Shown here one piece after another: positions 40,203 through 49,124 of a stretch of 64,000 nt of DNA. Position numbers and translations under genes: made by a program. The notes under the pieces were generated by a model. The model had not been told where the DNA came from, ran no database searches, and was given only the letters and a program-made list of their open reading frames with translations. Every line of letters begins with the position of its first letter. Position 1 is the first letter of the stretch. Origin of the DNA: Ruminococcus sp. Its GTDB lineage: Bacteria > Bacillota > Clostridia > Oscillospirales > Ruminococcaceae. The DNA lies in NCBI GenBank assembly GCA_019420505.1, contig JAHZHC010000016.1:74185-138184 (forward strand). The letters run 5' to 3'.

Positions 40203-42202
40203 TTTCTGTAGCTTTGGCAGGCAATCCTAACTGCGGCAAAACAACGCTTTTCAATGCGCTCACAGGTTCAAATCAGTATGTTGGCAACTGGGCGGGTGTA
40301 ACAGTTGAAAAGAAGACAGGAAAAACCAAGGATGAAAAATTCAATATTATAGATCTGCCCGGAATATATTCTTTATCTCCATATTCAATGGAAGAGATAG
40401 TTAGCCGTGACTACATAATTAATGAAAAACCGCAGGCAATAATCAATATAATTGACGGTACCAATATTGAACGCAATTTATATTTAAGCGTTCAGCTTGT
40501 TGAATTAGGTATTCCAATGGTACTTGTAATAAATATGATGGATGACGTCGAGTCACAAGGCACTCAAATAGATACATGTTATTTGTCAAAACTTATGGGA
40601 ATGCCGATTATACCAATTTCCGCAAGAAAAGGTGACAATATAGATGAAGTTCTCAGACAAATCGAATATGTAGTGAGCAACAATATAACTCCTCCGGAAA
40701 TTAACTTTGATATCAATACCCAAAATGCATTAAACTCTATTTTTTCTGTAATATATAAAGAAAATGTAACTATTCCCTATTCATTTTACTCATCAAAGAT
40801 TCTTGAAGGTGACGAAAGAATATTAAATGAATTGGATCTGTCCGATAAACAATTGGAGAAAATTGATTCCATAGTGAAAAAGTATGAAACATCAGGAGAA
40901 TACGGCGACAGAGAAACTATGCTGGCTGATGCAAGATATCGATTTATTGAGGATGTAACACAAAAATGTGTTATTAAAGGTAAGGACGAAGAAAAACTCA
41001 CTATATCCGATAAGATAGATTTAATTGTTACAAACAGATTTTTGGCATTGCCAATCTTCATACTTATAATGATGTTTATTTTCTCGCTTACTTTTGGTAC
41101 AATCGGTACATTTTTCTCTGACCTGATTGAAAAGTTTTTTGGCGATATTCTTTCTCCTGCCGTAGGAAATATTTTAGAGCGAATTGATTCACCGCAATGG
41201 ACAGCTTCATTGATAATAAACGGTATTATTAACGGAGTAGGCGGAATATTAACCTTTCTTCCTCAAATATCAATTCTTTTCCTTTGTTTATCAATTCTTG
41301 AGGACAGCGGTTATATGGCAAGGGCTGCTTTTATTACTGACAGATTTCTTAGAAAACTTGGTCTGTCAGGAAAAAGCTTTATACCTATGATAATGGGATT
41401 CGGCTGTACAACTCCTGCTGTTATGGCAACAAGAACACAGGAAAACGTAAATGAACGCAGAATGACGATTCTTCTTATTCCTTTTATGTCCTGCGGCGCA
41501 AAACTTCCGATTTACGCATTATTTGCCGGAGTGTTCTTCACGGCACATCAGGGATTAATTGTTTTTTCTATGTACATAATAGGTTTTATCCTTGCAATTA
41601 TAATCGGATTAATACTCAAAAAAACATATTTCAAAAAAAATCAGGCACCTTTTATTATGGAGCTTCCGGCTTACAGGCTGCCAATGATTTCTTCAGTATT
41701 AAAGAACACCTGGGATAAATGCAAAGGATTTCTGATTAAAGCGGGAACTATAATATTTGCAATGTCAATAATAATATGGCTTCTTCAGTCGTTTACTCCG
41801 GATCTTAAATATACATCAGACAGCAGCGTAAGTCTGTTTGCATATTTAGGCAGCTTTATCGCTCCTGTTTTCAAACCTCTGGGATTCGGCAATTGGAAAT
41901 CAAGTGTATCGCTTCTTTCAGGACTTGTTGCAAAAGAAGCAGTGGTAAGCACTATGCTCGTGCTATATTCAGCCGCAAATGAAGCTGCATTATCAGGAGC
42001 AATATTACAGGCATTCACTCCCCTGTCAGCCTTTTCATTTATGGTTTTCTGCCTTTTATATATGCCTTGCATATCAGCCTTTGTAACCATAAAGAAAGAA
42101 ACAGGAAGTATAAAATGGGCTGCTGCCAGTGCAATAATGCAATGCTCTGTCGCATATATCGCAGCTTTACTTGTTTATCAAATCGGTTCATTATTTATTT
42201 AA
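40199..42202 (+). CDS. feoB: Ferrous iron transporter B
   Basis: A 667-residue Fe2+ transporter with an N-terminal G protein domain. G1 GNPNCGKTTLFNALTG is near residue 8, then the switch GNWAGVTVEKKTG, DLPGIYSLSPYSMEE (G3) and NMMDD (G4). A helical spacer is followed by a membrane region with two Gate motifs (SILEDSGYMARAAFITDRFL and LLSGLVAKEAVVSTM). The length is at the normal lower end for Firmicutes. Confidence 0.97.
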   Translation: MISVALAGNPNCGKTTLFNALTGSNQYVGNWAGVTVEKKTGKTKDEKFNIIDLPGIYSLSPYSMEEIVSRDYIINEKPQAIINIIDGTNIERNLYLSVQLVELGIPMVLVINMMDDVESQGTQIDTCYLSKLMGMPIIPISARKGDNIDEVLRQIEYVVSNNITPPEINFDINTQNALNSIFSVIYKENVTIPYSFYSSKILEGDERILNELDLSDKQLEKIDSIVKKYETSGEYGDRETMLADARYRFIEDVTQKCVIKGKDEEKLTISDKIDLIVTNRFLALPIFILIMMFIFSLTFGTIGTFFSDLIEKFFGDILSPAVGNILERIDSPQWTASLIINGIINGVGGILTFLPQISILFLCLSILEDSGYMARAAFITDRFLRKLGLSGKSFIPMIMGFGCTTPAVMATRTQENVNERRMTILLIPFMSCGAKLPIYALFAGVFFTAHQGLIVFSMYIIGFILAIIIGLILKKTYFKKNQAPFIMELPAYRLPMISSVLKNTWDKCKGFLIKAGTIIFAMSIIIWLLQSFTPDLKYTSDSSVSLFAYLGSFIAPVFKPLGFGNWKSSVSLLSGLVAKEAVVSTMLVLYSAANEAALSGAILQAFTPLSAFSFMVFCLLYMPCISAFVTIKKETGSIKWAAASAIMQCSVAYIAALLVYQIGSLFI

Positions 42203-42214
42203 AGGACGTAAAAT

Positions 42215-42367
42215 ATGAAATATATTGTCATTTTAATTTGTATTTTTATTATAATTTCGGCTTTTATAATTTTTGTAAAATTCTTAAAGAGAAGCATAAA
42301 AAATCAGTGCTGCGGAAATTGTAACTGTTGTTCTTTCAACTCATGTTCAAATAAACACAAAAAATAA
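42215..42367 (+). CDS. FeoB-associated Cys-rich membrane protein
   Basis: A 50-residue protein too short for routine calling. One membrane helix (IVILICIFIIISAFIIFV) is followed by a basic turn and a Cys-rich tail with CCGNCNCC and a further Cys. This is the pattern of the small FeoB-associated Cys-rich family found after feoB in Firmicutes. AAGGACG precedes the ATG, 12 bases after the feoB stop. Confidence 0.88.
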   Translation: MKYIVILICIFIIISAFIIFVKFLKRSIKNQCCGNCNCCSFNSCSNKHKK

Positions 42368-42392
42368 TGAAATATTGAGTTTTATCTAATTA

Positions 42393-42421
42393 TTGACTTA
42401 GTCAGATGCTTGTGATATAAT
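42393..42421 (+). promoter_or_regulatory. Promoter of the PHP phosphoesterase gene
   Basis: TTGACT (42393-42398), 17-base spacer, TATAAT (42416-42421). A leader of about 130 bases follows; it contains CCACGAC / GTCGTG arms around a 24-base loop (42460-42498) and was not matched to a known riboswitch. Confidence 0.7.
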
Positions 42422-42556
42422 CTTTGTAATATATATAATTGTTCATTTGATAGATTATAACCACGACTGATACCCTAAAATACCACTTCCTGTCGTGTGT
42501 TTAATGACGAGATATTACATATGGATTTAAACACTAAAAATAAATGGAGGTTTATT

Positions 42557-43276
42557 ATGAAAATTGATATGCATTCTCATATTCTCCCCGGAATTGACGA
42601 TGGATCAAGATCAATTGAAGAGTCTTTAGAAATGCTTGATGATCTTGCTGAAAACGGAACTGATATCGTAGTAGCTACTCCTCATTTTTATTGTACTGAA
42701 CAAAGCATTTCAAAGTTTTTAGAAAGACGGAATGCAGCATATGAAAATTTAGAACCTCATTTAAAGGCTGAACATCCACAAATAGTTTTAGGTGCAGAAG
42801 TTTTATATAATCCTGTACTTGTAGGCAATGAAGATATCTCAAAGCTTGTAATACAAGGAACAGATTTTGTATTGTTTGAAATGCCTTATCAAAAGATTAC
42901 ACCGGATATAATAAGCAATATTTCTAAAATCGTCGATTTTATGGATGTTAAACTTCTGATTGCACATATTGAACGTTATTTGCATTTTACTTCTTTTTCA
43001 GATTTGTCAAAGCTTATGGATTTAGATGTTCTCGGACAAATAAATGTTAAATCGCTTATGAAGCATTCTTCAAAAAAAGCATGCTTTAAATTAATAAAAA
43101 AAGGCTATGTCCACGCTTTGGGAACTGATTACCACAGATTTAATAACCCTGTTCCCCACATCAGAGATGCAGTTGAGATTTTAGACAAAAAATTCGGAAA
43201 AGGTTTTACAAATCATTTAATAAAAAATGAAGTTCATATTTTAAAAAATGAGAGCTTAGACTATTTTTTCAGGTAA
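42557..43276 (+). CDS. CpsB/YwqE-type PHP-domain phosphoesterase (tyrosine phosphatase-like)
   Basis: A 239-residue metal-dependent phosphatase of the PHP superfamily. The metal ligands are visible in MKIDMHSHILPGIDDGS, ATPHFYC, GAEVLYN, IAHIERY and LGTDYHRF, the motif order of CpsB/YwqE protein-tyrosine phosphatases that act on capsule-regulating BY-kinases. The start is ATG at 42557 with GGAGG before it; the longer in-frame start at 42497 lacks one. No capsule genes are nearby. Confidence 0.87.
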   Translation: MKIDMHSHILPGIDDGSRSIEESLEMLDDLAENGTDIVVATPHFYCTEQSISKFLERRNAAYENLEPHLKAEHPQIVLGAEVLYNPVLVGNEDISKLVIQGTDFVLFEMPYQKITPDIISNISKIVDFMDVKLLIAHIERYLHFTSFSDLSKLMDLDVLGQINVKSLMKHSSKKACFKLIKKGYVHALGTDYHRFNNPVPHIRDAVEILDKKFGKGFTNHLIKNEVHILKNESLDYFFR

Positions 43277-43314
43277 CAATTCATAATAAATTTACATCTG
43301 GTTTTCTACAGATG

Positions 43315-43343
43315 TTGACATAACCTAAGTATTATTGTATAAT
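43315..43343 (+). promoter_or_regulatory. Promoter of metK
   Basis: TTGACA (43315-43320), 17-base spacer, TATAAT (43338-43343). Confidence 0.85.
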
Positions 43344-43364
43344 AATAGTGCTAAAATTAAATAG

Positions 43365-43511
43365 CCTTATCAAGAGTGGTGGAGGAACAGGTCCTTTGAA
43401 GCCCGGCAACCTAACATTTAACTACAGTTAAGGTGCTAATTCCTGCGGTGTTTTCCGAGAGATGAGGAATTTGTGAAAATTCAAGCGTTTCGGAATGAAA
43501 CGCTTTTTTAT
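43365..43511 (+). promoter_or_regulatory. SAM-I (S-box) riboswitch controlling metK
   Basis: Aptamer core with CTTATCAAGAGTGGTGGAGG, the conserved TTTGAAGCCCGGCAACC, AAGGTGCTAATTCC and GAGAGATGAGG. It is followed by a terminator stem AAGCGTTTC / GAAACGCTT with TTTTTTAT (43483-43511). In the family, SAM binding favours termination, giving feedback on SAM synthesis. Confidence 0.95.
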
Positions 43512-43568
43512 TTGGCTATTTCTTATTAAGCATATGTTTTCAGAATTTTTAGAAAAGAGGTAGTTTAA

Positions 43569-44741
43569 ATGTCGAAATATGTTTTTACTTCAGAGTCAGT
43601 AACAGAAGGACATCCTGACAAAATATGTGATCAGATATCTGACGCTATACTTGATGCTATGCTTGAACAGGATCCGATGTCAAGAGTAGCTTGTGAAACT
43701 GTTACTACAACAGGTATGGTAATGTGTATGGGAGAGATAACAACTAATGCTTCCGTAGATATACCTCAGATCGTGAGAGATACCGTTGTTGAAATTGGTT
43801 ACGACCGTGCTAAGTACGGTTTTGACGGACACACCTGCGCCGTTTTCACTACAATAGACAAGCAGTCCCCTGACATTGCAATGGGTGTTGATAATGCACT
43901 TGAAGGACGGGCTGAGAACGAATATAATACAGGTGCAGGAGATCAGGGCATGATGTTCGGCTATGCCTGTGATGAAACACCTGAGCTTATGCCAATGCCT
44001 ATTTCATTAGCTCACAAGCTTGCATTAAAACTTACTGAAGTCAGAAAAAACGGTACTCTTCCATATCTTCGTCCCGACGGTAAAACACAGATAACTGTTG
44101 AATATGAAGATGGAAAACCTATAAGAATTGACACAGTTGTAGTGTCTTCACAGCATGATGACGCTGTTTCTCTTGAACAAATCAGAGAAGATTTAATAAA
44201 TTATGTTGTAAAAGCAGTAGTTCCTTCTGATCTTTTAGATGATAATACAAGATATTTTATAAATCCAACAGGAAGATTCGTTGTTGGCGGACCACAGGGA
44301 GACAGCGGACTTACAGGCAGAAAAATAATTGTTGATACTTATGGCGGATATGCCCGTCACGGCGGCGGAGCTTTCTCAGGAAAAGATCCGACAAAGGTTG
44401 ACCGTTCTGCGACATACGCTGCAAGATATGTTGCTAAGAATATTGTTGCAGCAGGATTAGCTAAAAAATGTGAAGTTGAACTTGCTTATGCTATTGGAGT
44501 TGCAAATCCGGTTTCAATTACTGTTGATACTTTTGGAACAGGAAATTATACAGATGAGCAAATTGCAAAAGCAATTGAAAAAGTATTTGATTTAAGACCG
44601 GCTGCTATCATCAAAGATTTGGATCTCAGAAAACCGCAATACAAAGCTCTCGCTGCTTACGGACATATTGGACGTGAGGATTTAGGAGTTGCATGGGAAA
44701 GAACCGACCGTACAGAACAACTGATAGACGCTTTAAAATAA
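43569..44741 (+). CDS. metK: S-adenosylmethionine synthetase
   Basis: A 390-residue enzyme that makes SAM from methionine and ATP. Signatures are [35 protein letters not shown] and [17 protein letters not shown]. It is of normal length and complete. It sits directly behind the S-box riboswitch. An AAGAGG precedes the ATG. Confidence 0.97.
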   Translation: MSKYVFTSESVTEGHPDKICDQISDAILDAMLEQDPMSRVACETVTTTGMVMCMGEITTNASVDIPQIVRDTVVEIGYDRAKYGFDGHTCAVFTTIDKQSPDIAMGVDNALEGRAENEYNTGAGDQGMMFGYACDETPELMPMPISLAHKLALKLTEVRKNGTLPYLRPDGKTQITVEYEDGKPIRIDTVVVSSQHDDAVSLEQIREDLINYVVKAVVPSDLLDDNTRYFINPTGRFVVGGPQGDSGLTGRKIIVDTYGGYARHGGGAFSGKDPTKVDRSATYAARYVAKNIVAAGLAKKCEVELAYAIGVANPVSITVDTFGTGNYTDEQIAKAIEKVFDLRPAAIIKDLDLRKPQYKALAAYGHIGREDLGVAWERTDRTEQLIDALK

Positions 44742-44767
44742 TTTATTTAAAATTATACAATAAAATT

Positions 44768-44810
44768 AAGGTAGATTTATGTAAAACTTAACATAGATCT
44801 ACCTTTTGAT
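44768..44810 (+). terminator. Terminator after metK
   Basis: Stem AAGGTAGAT..ATGT / ACAT..ATCTACCTT followed by TTGATTTT. Confidence 0.75.
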
Positions 44811-44818
44811 TTTACTAA

Positions 44819-44860
44819 ATATAAAAAAGCAACAGATAAAAATAATTATCCGTTGCTTTT
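44819..44860 (-). terminator. Terminator of the transketolase end of the large minus-strand gene run
   Basis: Minus-strand stem AAAAGCAACGGATAA / TTATCTGTTGCTTTT (one mismatch) followed by TTTTAT. Confidence 0.8.
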
Positions 44861-44865
44861 TCAAT

Positions 44866-45813
44866 TTATTTTGAATTAACTGCTTCAACCGCAGTTTTTA
44901 CAATGTTTTCACTTGAAAGACCAAATTCTTTTAACAAATCCACAGCCGGACCGGAATGACCGTAAACATCATTTACGCCTATTCTTATTACCTTTGTTGG
45001 ATAGTTTTCAGATAAAACCTCAGAAACTGCTGAACCAAGACCTCCTATAACACTATGCTCCTCAACAGTTAAAACAAGTCCTGTTTTCTTAGCGGCTTCA
45101 ATAATAATCTCCTTGTCTATTGGCTTTATAGTATGTATATTAATGACAGCAGCATCTATTCCCTTTGCTGACAGTACTTTTGCTGCCTCAATTGCCTCAT
45201 TAACCATAAGACCGGTTGCAATGATAGCTACATCCTTACCATCTCTGAGTTTTATTCCTTTTCCAAGCTCAAACTTATATGTTTCAGGGTTATTGAAAAC
45301 AGGAACTGCCAATCTGCCGAATCTCATATATACAGGACCGTAAAATTCAACTGCCGCTCTTACTGCTGCTTTAGCCTCTATATCATCAGCAGGATTAATA
45401 ATAGTCATACCCGGTATTGTTCTCATTAGAGCAATATCTTCATTGCATTGATGAGTTGCACCATCTTCTCCGACAGAAATACCGGCATGAGTAGCACCGA
45501 TTTTTACATTTAAATGTGGATAACCAATAGAGTTACGAACAATCTCATAAGCACGTCCTGCGGCAAACATTGCAAATGTAGAAGCAAACGGTATCTTACC
45601 TGATGCAGCCATTCCGGCAGCAACCCCCATCATGTTAGCTTCTGCAATTCCACAATCAAAAAATCTGTCCGGAAACTTTTTCTTAAAAATACTGGTTTTA
45701 GTTGCAGCAGCTAAATCTGCGTCAAATACGCAAAGGTTATCATATTCATCACCTAATTCGGCAAGTGCTTCACCATAGCTTTCCCTTGTAGCTTTCTTTA
45801 TAATCTCTGCCAT
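44866..45813 (-). CDS. Transketolase, C-terminal subunit
   Basis: A 315-residue protein with the pyrimidine-binding and C-terminal domains of transketolase (GIAEANMMGVAAGMAASGKIPF, HAGISVGEDGATHQCNEDIALMR, EEHSVIGGLGSAVSE). Together with the N-terminal subunit encoded three bases upstream it makes the split transketolase usual in Clostridia. It moves two-carbon units in the pentose phosphate pathway. GGAGG lies before the ATG. Confidence 0.94.
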   Translation of the reverse strand: MAEIIKKATRESYGEALAELGDEYDNLCVFDADLAAATKTSIFKKKFPDRFFDCGIAEANMMGVAAGMAASGKIPFASTFAMFAAGRAYEIVRNSIGYPHLNVKIGATHAGISVGEDGATHQCNEDIALMRTIPGMTIINPADDIEAKAAVRAAVEFYGPVYMRFGRLAVPVFNNPETYKFELGKGIKLRDGKDVAIIATGLMVNEAIEAAKVLSAKGIDAAVINIHTIKPIDKEIIIEAAKKTGLVLTVEEHSVIGGLGSAVSEVLSENYPTKVIRIGVNDVYGHSGPAVDLLKEFGLSSENIVKTAVEAVNSK

Positions 45814-45816
45814 AAA

Positions 45817-46656
45817 TTAGTCCTCCAACCTTTTTAATTGTTCTTTAAGCTCAGCCATTGCTATTTCATATTGTTCAGTATTAGGAGCTTTTCCATGCCA
45901 ATCAGCTTCATTTTCCATAAAGGAAACTCCCTTTCCTTTAATACTGTTTTGAATAATTACAACCGGCTGTCCGGAAGTTGTTTCAGCTTCGTTAAAAGCT
46001 CTTTCCATATCTTCAAAATCATGAGCATCCATCTTAATTACGTGCCATCCAAATGCTTCAAATTTCTCTGCTATTGGATATGGCGACATAACATCTGAAA
46101 TTTTTCCGTCTATCTGAAGATTATTATTATCAACTACAGCAATTAAATTATCAAGATTATAATGTGAAGCAAACATTGCAGCTTCCCAGACTTGACCCTC
46201 CTGAATCTCACCGTCACCTAAAACTGTATAGACTTTATATGTATCATTGGATATTTTACCTGACAAAGCCATGCCGCATGCGGCAGAAATTCCTTGACCT
46301 AAAGAACCGGAGGACATATCAATTCCCGGTATTTCAATGCAAGGATGGCCTTGAAGCATAGCACCAATATGTCTAAGTGATTTCAATTCTTTTTTATCAA
46401 AAAAACCTTTTTCAGCTAAAACAGCATATAAAGCAGGCGCAGTGTGTCCTTTTGAAAGTACAAACCGATCTCTCTGCTGCTCTTCGGGATTATCAGGATA
46501 AACATTAAGCTTAGTATAATAAAGAAATGTAAGAAGATCAGCAATTGAAAGCGAACCTCCGGGATGCCCTGATTTTGCATTATAAACTCCTTCAATTATC
46601 CCCATCCGGACTTTACACGCATTAATTTCAAGCTGTCTTTTTAAAATTGAATCCAT
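45817..46656 (-). CDS. Transketolase, N-terminal subunit
   Basis: A 279-residue thiamine diphosphate-binding half of transketolase. SGHPGGSLSIADLLTFLYY and the GDGEIQEGQVWEAAMFASHYNLDNLIAVVDNNNLQIDG segment carry the GDG...NN motif. The start is ATG at 46656; the apparent extension reads through TTGGAGGAT, the ribosome binding site itself. It is coupled to the C-terminal subunit gene. Confidence 0.94.
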   Translation of the reverse strand: MDSILKRQLEINACKVRMGIIEGVYNAKSGHPGGSLSIADLLTFLYYTKLNVYPDNPEEQQRDRFVLSKGHTAPALYAVLAEKGFFDKKELKSLRHIGAMLQGHPCIEIPGIDMSSGSLGQGISAACGMALSGKISNDTYKVYTVLGDGEIQEGQVWEAAMFASHYNLDNLIAVVDNNNLQIDGKISDVMSPYPIAEKFEAFGWHVIKMDAHDFEDMERAFNEAETTSGQPVVIIQNSIKGKGVSFMENEADWHGKAPNTEQYEIAMAELKEQLKRLED

Positions 46657-46684
46657 TGTTATATCCTCCAATAAATTAGTAACA

Positions 46685-47497
46685 CTATAATTGTTTAAAA
46701 ATATAATCTATTACTTCTGAAATAACATCTTGCTCACAAGATACATCAAGAATTATATCCGATGCTTTCTTTACATCTTCAGATGCATTTAGCGGACAAA
46801 TACCGACATCGGCATATTTAATCATTTCAATATCATTATTATAATCCCCTACAGCCACAAAAGTGTAATCCTCAAATCCGCATATTTCTCTCATCTTTTT
46901 TAGTGCACTGCCTTTTGAAATGTTTTGTGGAAGCATTTCAAAATATTGCGGTGCGGAAATAACAAAATCTACATCGTCAAAAGTTTGTTTCTCAATATAA
47001 TTAATTAAATCAGGTAATTTTTCAGGAACATTAGTAAACAAGACCTTATACCAATTATCCGGAATATCATTGACATTGCACAATACAGGTGAAACCTTAC
47101 AAATACCGCAATGTATTCTCTCCATTTCAGTATAATTGGGCACATACACTTCGTCAAGTCTTAAAACTTCACACCCAACCTCGGGATTATCTTTCAAGAT
47201 CCGAGTTGTAAATTCTTTTGCCTTTACAGGCAAATATACATCAAATATTTGCTTCTGATTAACTAAATCATACACCATTCCACCATTGCACATTATAATT
47301 GGTGAATTAACCTCAAAATCATTAAAATACTGCTGTGACGCTTGAATAGCTCGTCCTGTAGCAATTGAAAACTTGCCTCCGGCTTCCTGAAATTTTTTAA
47401 TTGCCGCTAAATTTTTAGAACTTGGAATCTTACTTGCAGGTAAAAAAGTTCCATCCATATCTGTAATTAAAAGAACCTTTGAAATATCTTCAAACAT
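46685..47497 (-). CDS. HAD-superfamily hydrolase, Cof type
   Basis: A 270-residue phosphatase of HAD class IIB. Motif I is LLITDMDGTFLP at the N-terminus, motif II FSIATGRA, and the C-terminal metal-binding motif VGDYNNDIEMIKYADVGI. The substrate, probably a sugar phosphate or similar, cannot be assigned. It lies 13 bases after rluD in the long minus-strand gene run. Confidence 0.92.
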   Translation of the reverse strand: MFEDISKVLLITDMDGTFLPASKIPSSKNLAAIKKFQEAGGKFSIATGRAIQASQQYFNDFEVNSPIIMCNGGMVYDLVNQKQIFDVYLPVKAKEFTTRILKDNPEVGCEVLRLDEVYVPNYTEMERIHCGICKVSPVLCNVNDIPDNWYKVLFTNVPEKLPDLINYIEKQTFDDVDFVISAPQYFEMLPQNISKGSALKKMREICGFEDYTFVAVGDYNNDIEMIKYADVGICPLNASEDVKKASDIILDVSCEQDVISEVIDYIFKQL

Positions 47498-47510
47498 AAA
47501 AGAATCCTTT

Positions 47511-48419
47511 CTAATTTTTCAGCTTATTGATTATCTTAGTAAAATAGTCAGGAAGTTCACTGTCAAATTCAACATATTCATTAGTCAATGGATGAATAAA
47601 TCCAATTTTTTTCGCATGTAAGCATTGACCATCAACACCTTTTACAGCTTTTCCATATACGTCATCACCGTACACAGGGTGACCAATGTAAGCAGAGTGC
47701 ACTCGAATTTGATGTGTTCTTCCAGTTTCAAGAGTAAATTTTAATAATGAGAATTGACCGAACTCATCAATAACTTCATAATGTGTAACAGCATCTTTGG
47801 AGTTATGTTCAGTAACACACATTTTCTTTCTGTCATATTTATTCCTGCCGATAGGTTCGTTAATTGTGCCTTTAAATTCTTTGAATCTTCCGCATACAAC
47901 AGCTTGATATTCTCTTGTAAAACTATGATCCTTAATTTGTTCTGCAAGAAAATTATGTGAATAATCAGTTTTCGCAATAATAAGCAAACCACTGGTGTTT
48001 TTATCAATTCTATGAACAATTCCCGGTCTTATCACACCATTTATACTTGAAAGCCTTCCATCACAATGATACAGCAAAGCATTCACAAGCGTACCGTCCG
48101 AATTACCGGCAGCAGGATGAACAACCATACCTTTAGGTTTATTAACAACCAGAAGCTCATCATCTTCGTATACTATATCTATAGGGATATTTTGCGGTAA
48201 AACATCCAGTTTAACAGGCTCCGGAAAATTTATTGTTATTAAATCATTTTCTTTAAGCTTATAATTTTTAGAAACAGCAGCAGAGTTCACCAGAATTGAT
48301 TTATTGTCAATCAATTTTTGGATTGATGAACGTGTTAAGCCAATATCATAATTAAACAAAAATTTATCAATTCTGATTCCGATATCACCAGGAGTTACAT
48401 AATATTCAGTTTGATTCAT
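47511..48419 (-). CDS. rluD: Ribosomal large-subunit pseudouridine synthase, RluD type
   Basis: A 302-residue protein with an N-terminal S4 domain (RIDKFLFNYDIGLTRSSIQKLIDNKSI) and an RluA-family catalytic domain. The catalytic Asp lies in HRIDKNTSGLLIIAKT near residue 139. The start overlaps the end of lspA by 14 bases; the lspA-rluD pairing is common in Firmicutes. The exact 23S position modified is not certain from sequence. Confidence 0.92.
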   Translation of the reverse strand: MNQTEYYVTPGDIGIRIDKFLFNYDIGLTRSSIQKLIDNKSILVNSAAVSKNYKLKENDLITINFPEPVKLDVLPQNIPIDIVYEDDELLVVNKPKGMVVHPAAGNSDGTLVNALLYHCDGRLSSINGVIRPGIVHRIDKNTSGLLIIAKTDYSHNFLAEQIKDHSFTREYQAVVCGRFKEFKGTINEPIGRNKYDRKKMCVTEHNSKDAVTHYEVIDEFGQFSLLKFTLETGRTHQIRVHSAYIGHPVYGDDVYGKAVKGVDGQCLHAKKIGFIHPLTNEYVEFDSELPDYFTKIINKLKN

Positions 48420-48915
48420 TTTTCTTTACCGATATATTTGATTTTTTTCTTTTGTTGACTTCATCTATTACAATAAAATATATGCAAAATAATATACCAC
48501 CAATAACTACACATATATCTGCAAAATTAAATACCGGAAAGTTAATTGGTTCAAATTTTATATAATCAATAACTTCATGAAATCTTATTCTATCAATAAG
48601 ATTTCCAATACCACCCGCTATAAGAACACTTAGTGAAAAAATTAAAAATTTTGAATCATTCCTCTTTTTATAAAGAAAAAATATTCCAATCAGTATAATT
48701 ATTATAGGTATACCTATTAGAAACCACGGCTTTCCTGCCATGATACTCCATGCAGCTCCATCATTCTTCACGTGTGTTAAACTGAAAATCTTATGACTTC
48801 CTACTTTTATTATTTCATGAACCTCATAGAGAGGAATATTTTTTACAACAGCTAATTTTATAAGTTGATCAGCTATAGTTAAAATCGTAATCAGAATTAA
48901 AGAAAAAATAAACAC
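48406..48915 (-). CDS. lspA: Lipoprotein signal peptidase (signal peptidase II)
   Basis: A 169-residue, four-helix membrane aspartic protease that cleaves lipoprotein precursors. The catalytic Asp residues are in GGIGNLIDRIRF and FNFADICVV, with the conserved KNDGAAWSI loop. The start codon appears to be GTG at 48915 with AGAGGA upstream. It is separated from ileS by a 209-base gap with several hairpins. Confidence 0.95.
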   Translation of the reverse strand: MFIFSLILITILTIADQLIKLAVVKNIPLYEVHEIIKVGSHKIFSLTHVKNDGAAWSIMAGKPWFLIGIPIIIILIGIFFLYKKRNDSKFLIFSLSVLIAGGIGNLIDRIRFHEVIDYIKFEPINFPVFNFADICVVIGGILFCIYFIVIDEVNKRKKSNISVKKNESN

Positions 48916-48947
48916 TAATACGTCGTTCCTCTCATATTCAATAAGGG

Positions 48948-49059
48948 CTTGCCCGTCATTAAACGTGGCAAGGGTTGACTTTTGTCAACCTGTAATCAGT
49001 GGGGGATTGTATCCCCTTCTGATTACAAAATGTTCCCCGCCACCTTAGCGGTGGGGGAC
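48948..49059. other. Cluster of four adjacent hairpins, possible IS200/IS605-type relic or structured RNA
   Basis: Plus-strand stems: CTTGCC/GGCAAG (48948-48972); GGTTGAC/GTCAACC (48973-48990); GTAATCAG/CTGATTAC with an inner GGGGAT/ATCCCC (48992-49026); and GTtCCCCgCCACC/GGTGGgGGgAC (49032-49059). The region is richer in G and C than its surroundings. No transposase or TnpB frame is present. Terminal palindromes of this kind occur at IS200/IS605 ends and in TnpB guide-RNA scaffolds, but homology is not shown. Confidence 0.5.
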
Positions 49060-49084
49060 ATCTTGACTAAGTTATAACTGCTAT

Positions 49085-49114
49085 CATCTTAAAGGCTCTG
49101 TAAATAACAGAGCC
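49085..49114 (-). terminator. Weak terminator or processing hairpin after ileS
   Basis: Minus-strand GGCTCTGT / ACAGAGCC stem followed by TTTAAGATG; the T tract is short, so it may be leaky. Confidence 0.5.
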
Positions 49115-49124
49115 TCTTAAATCT

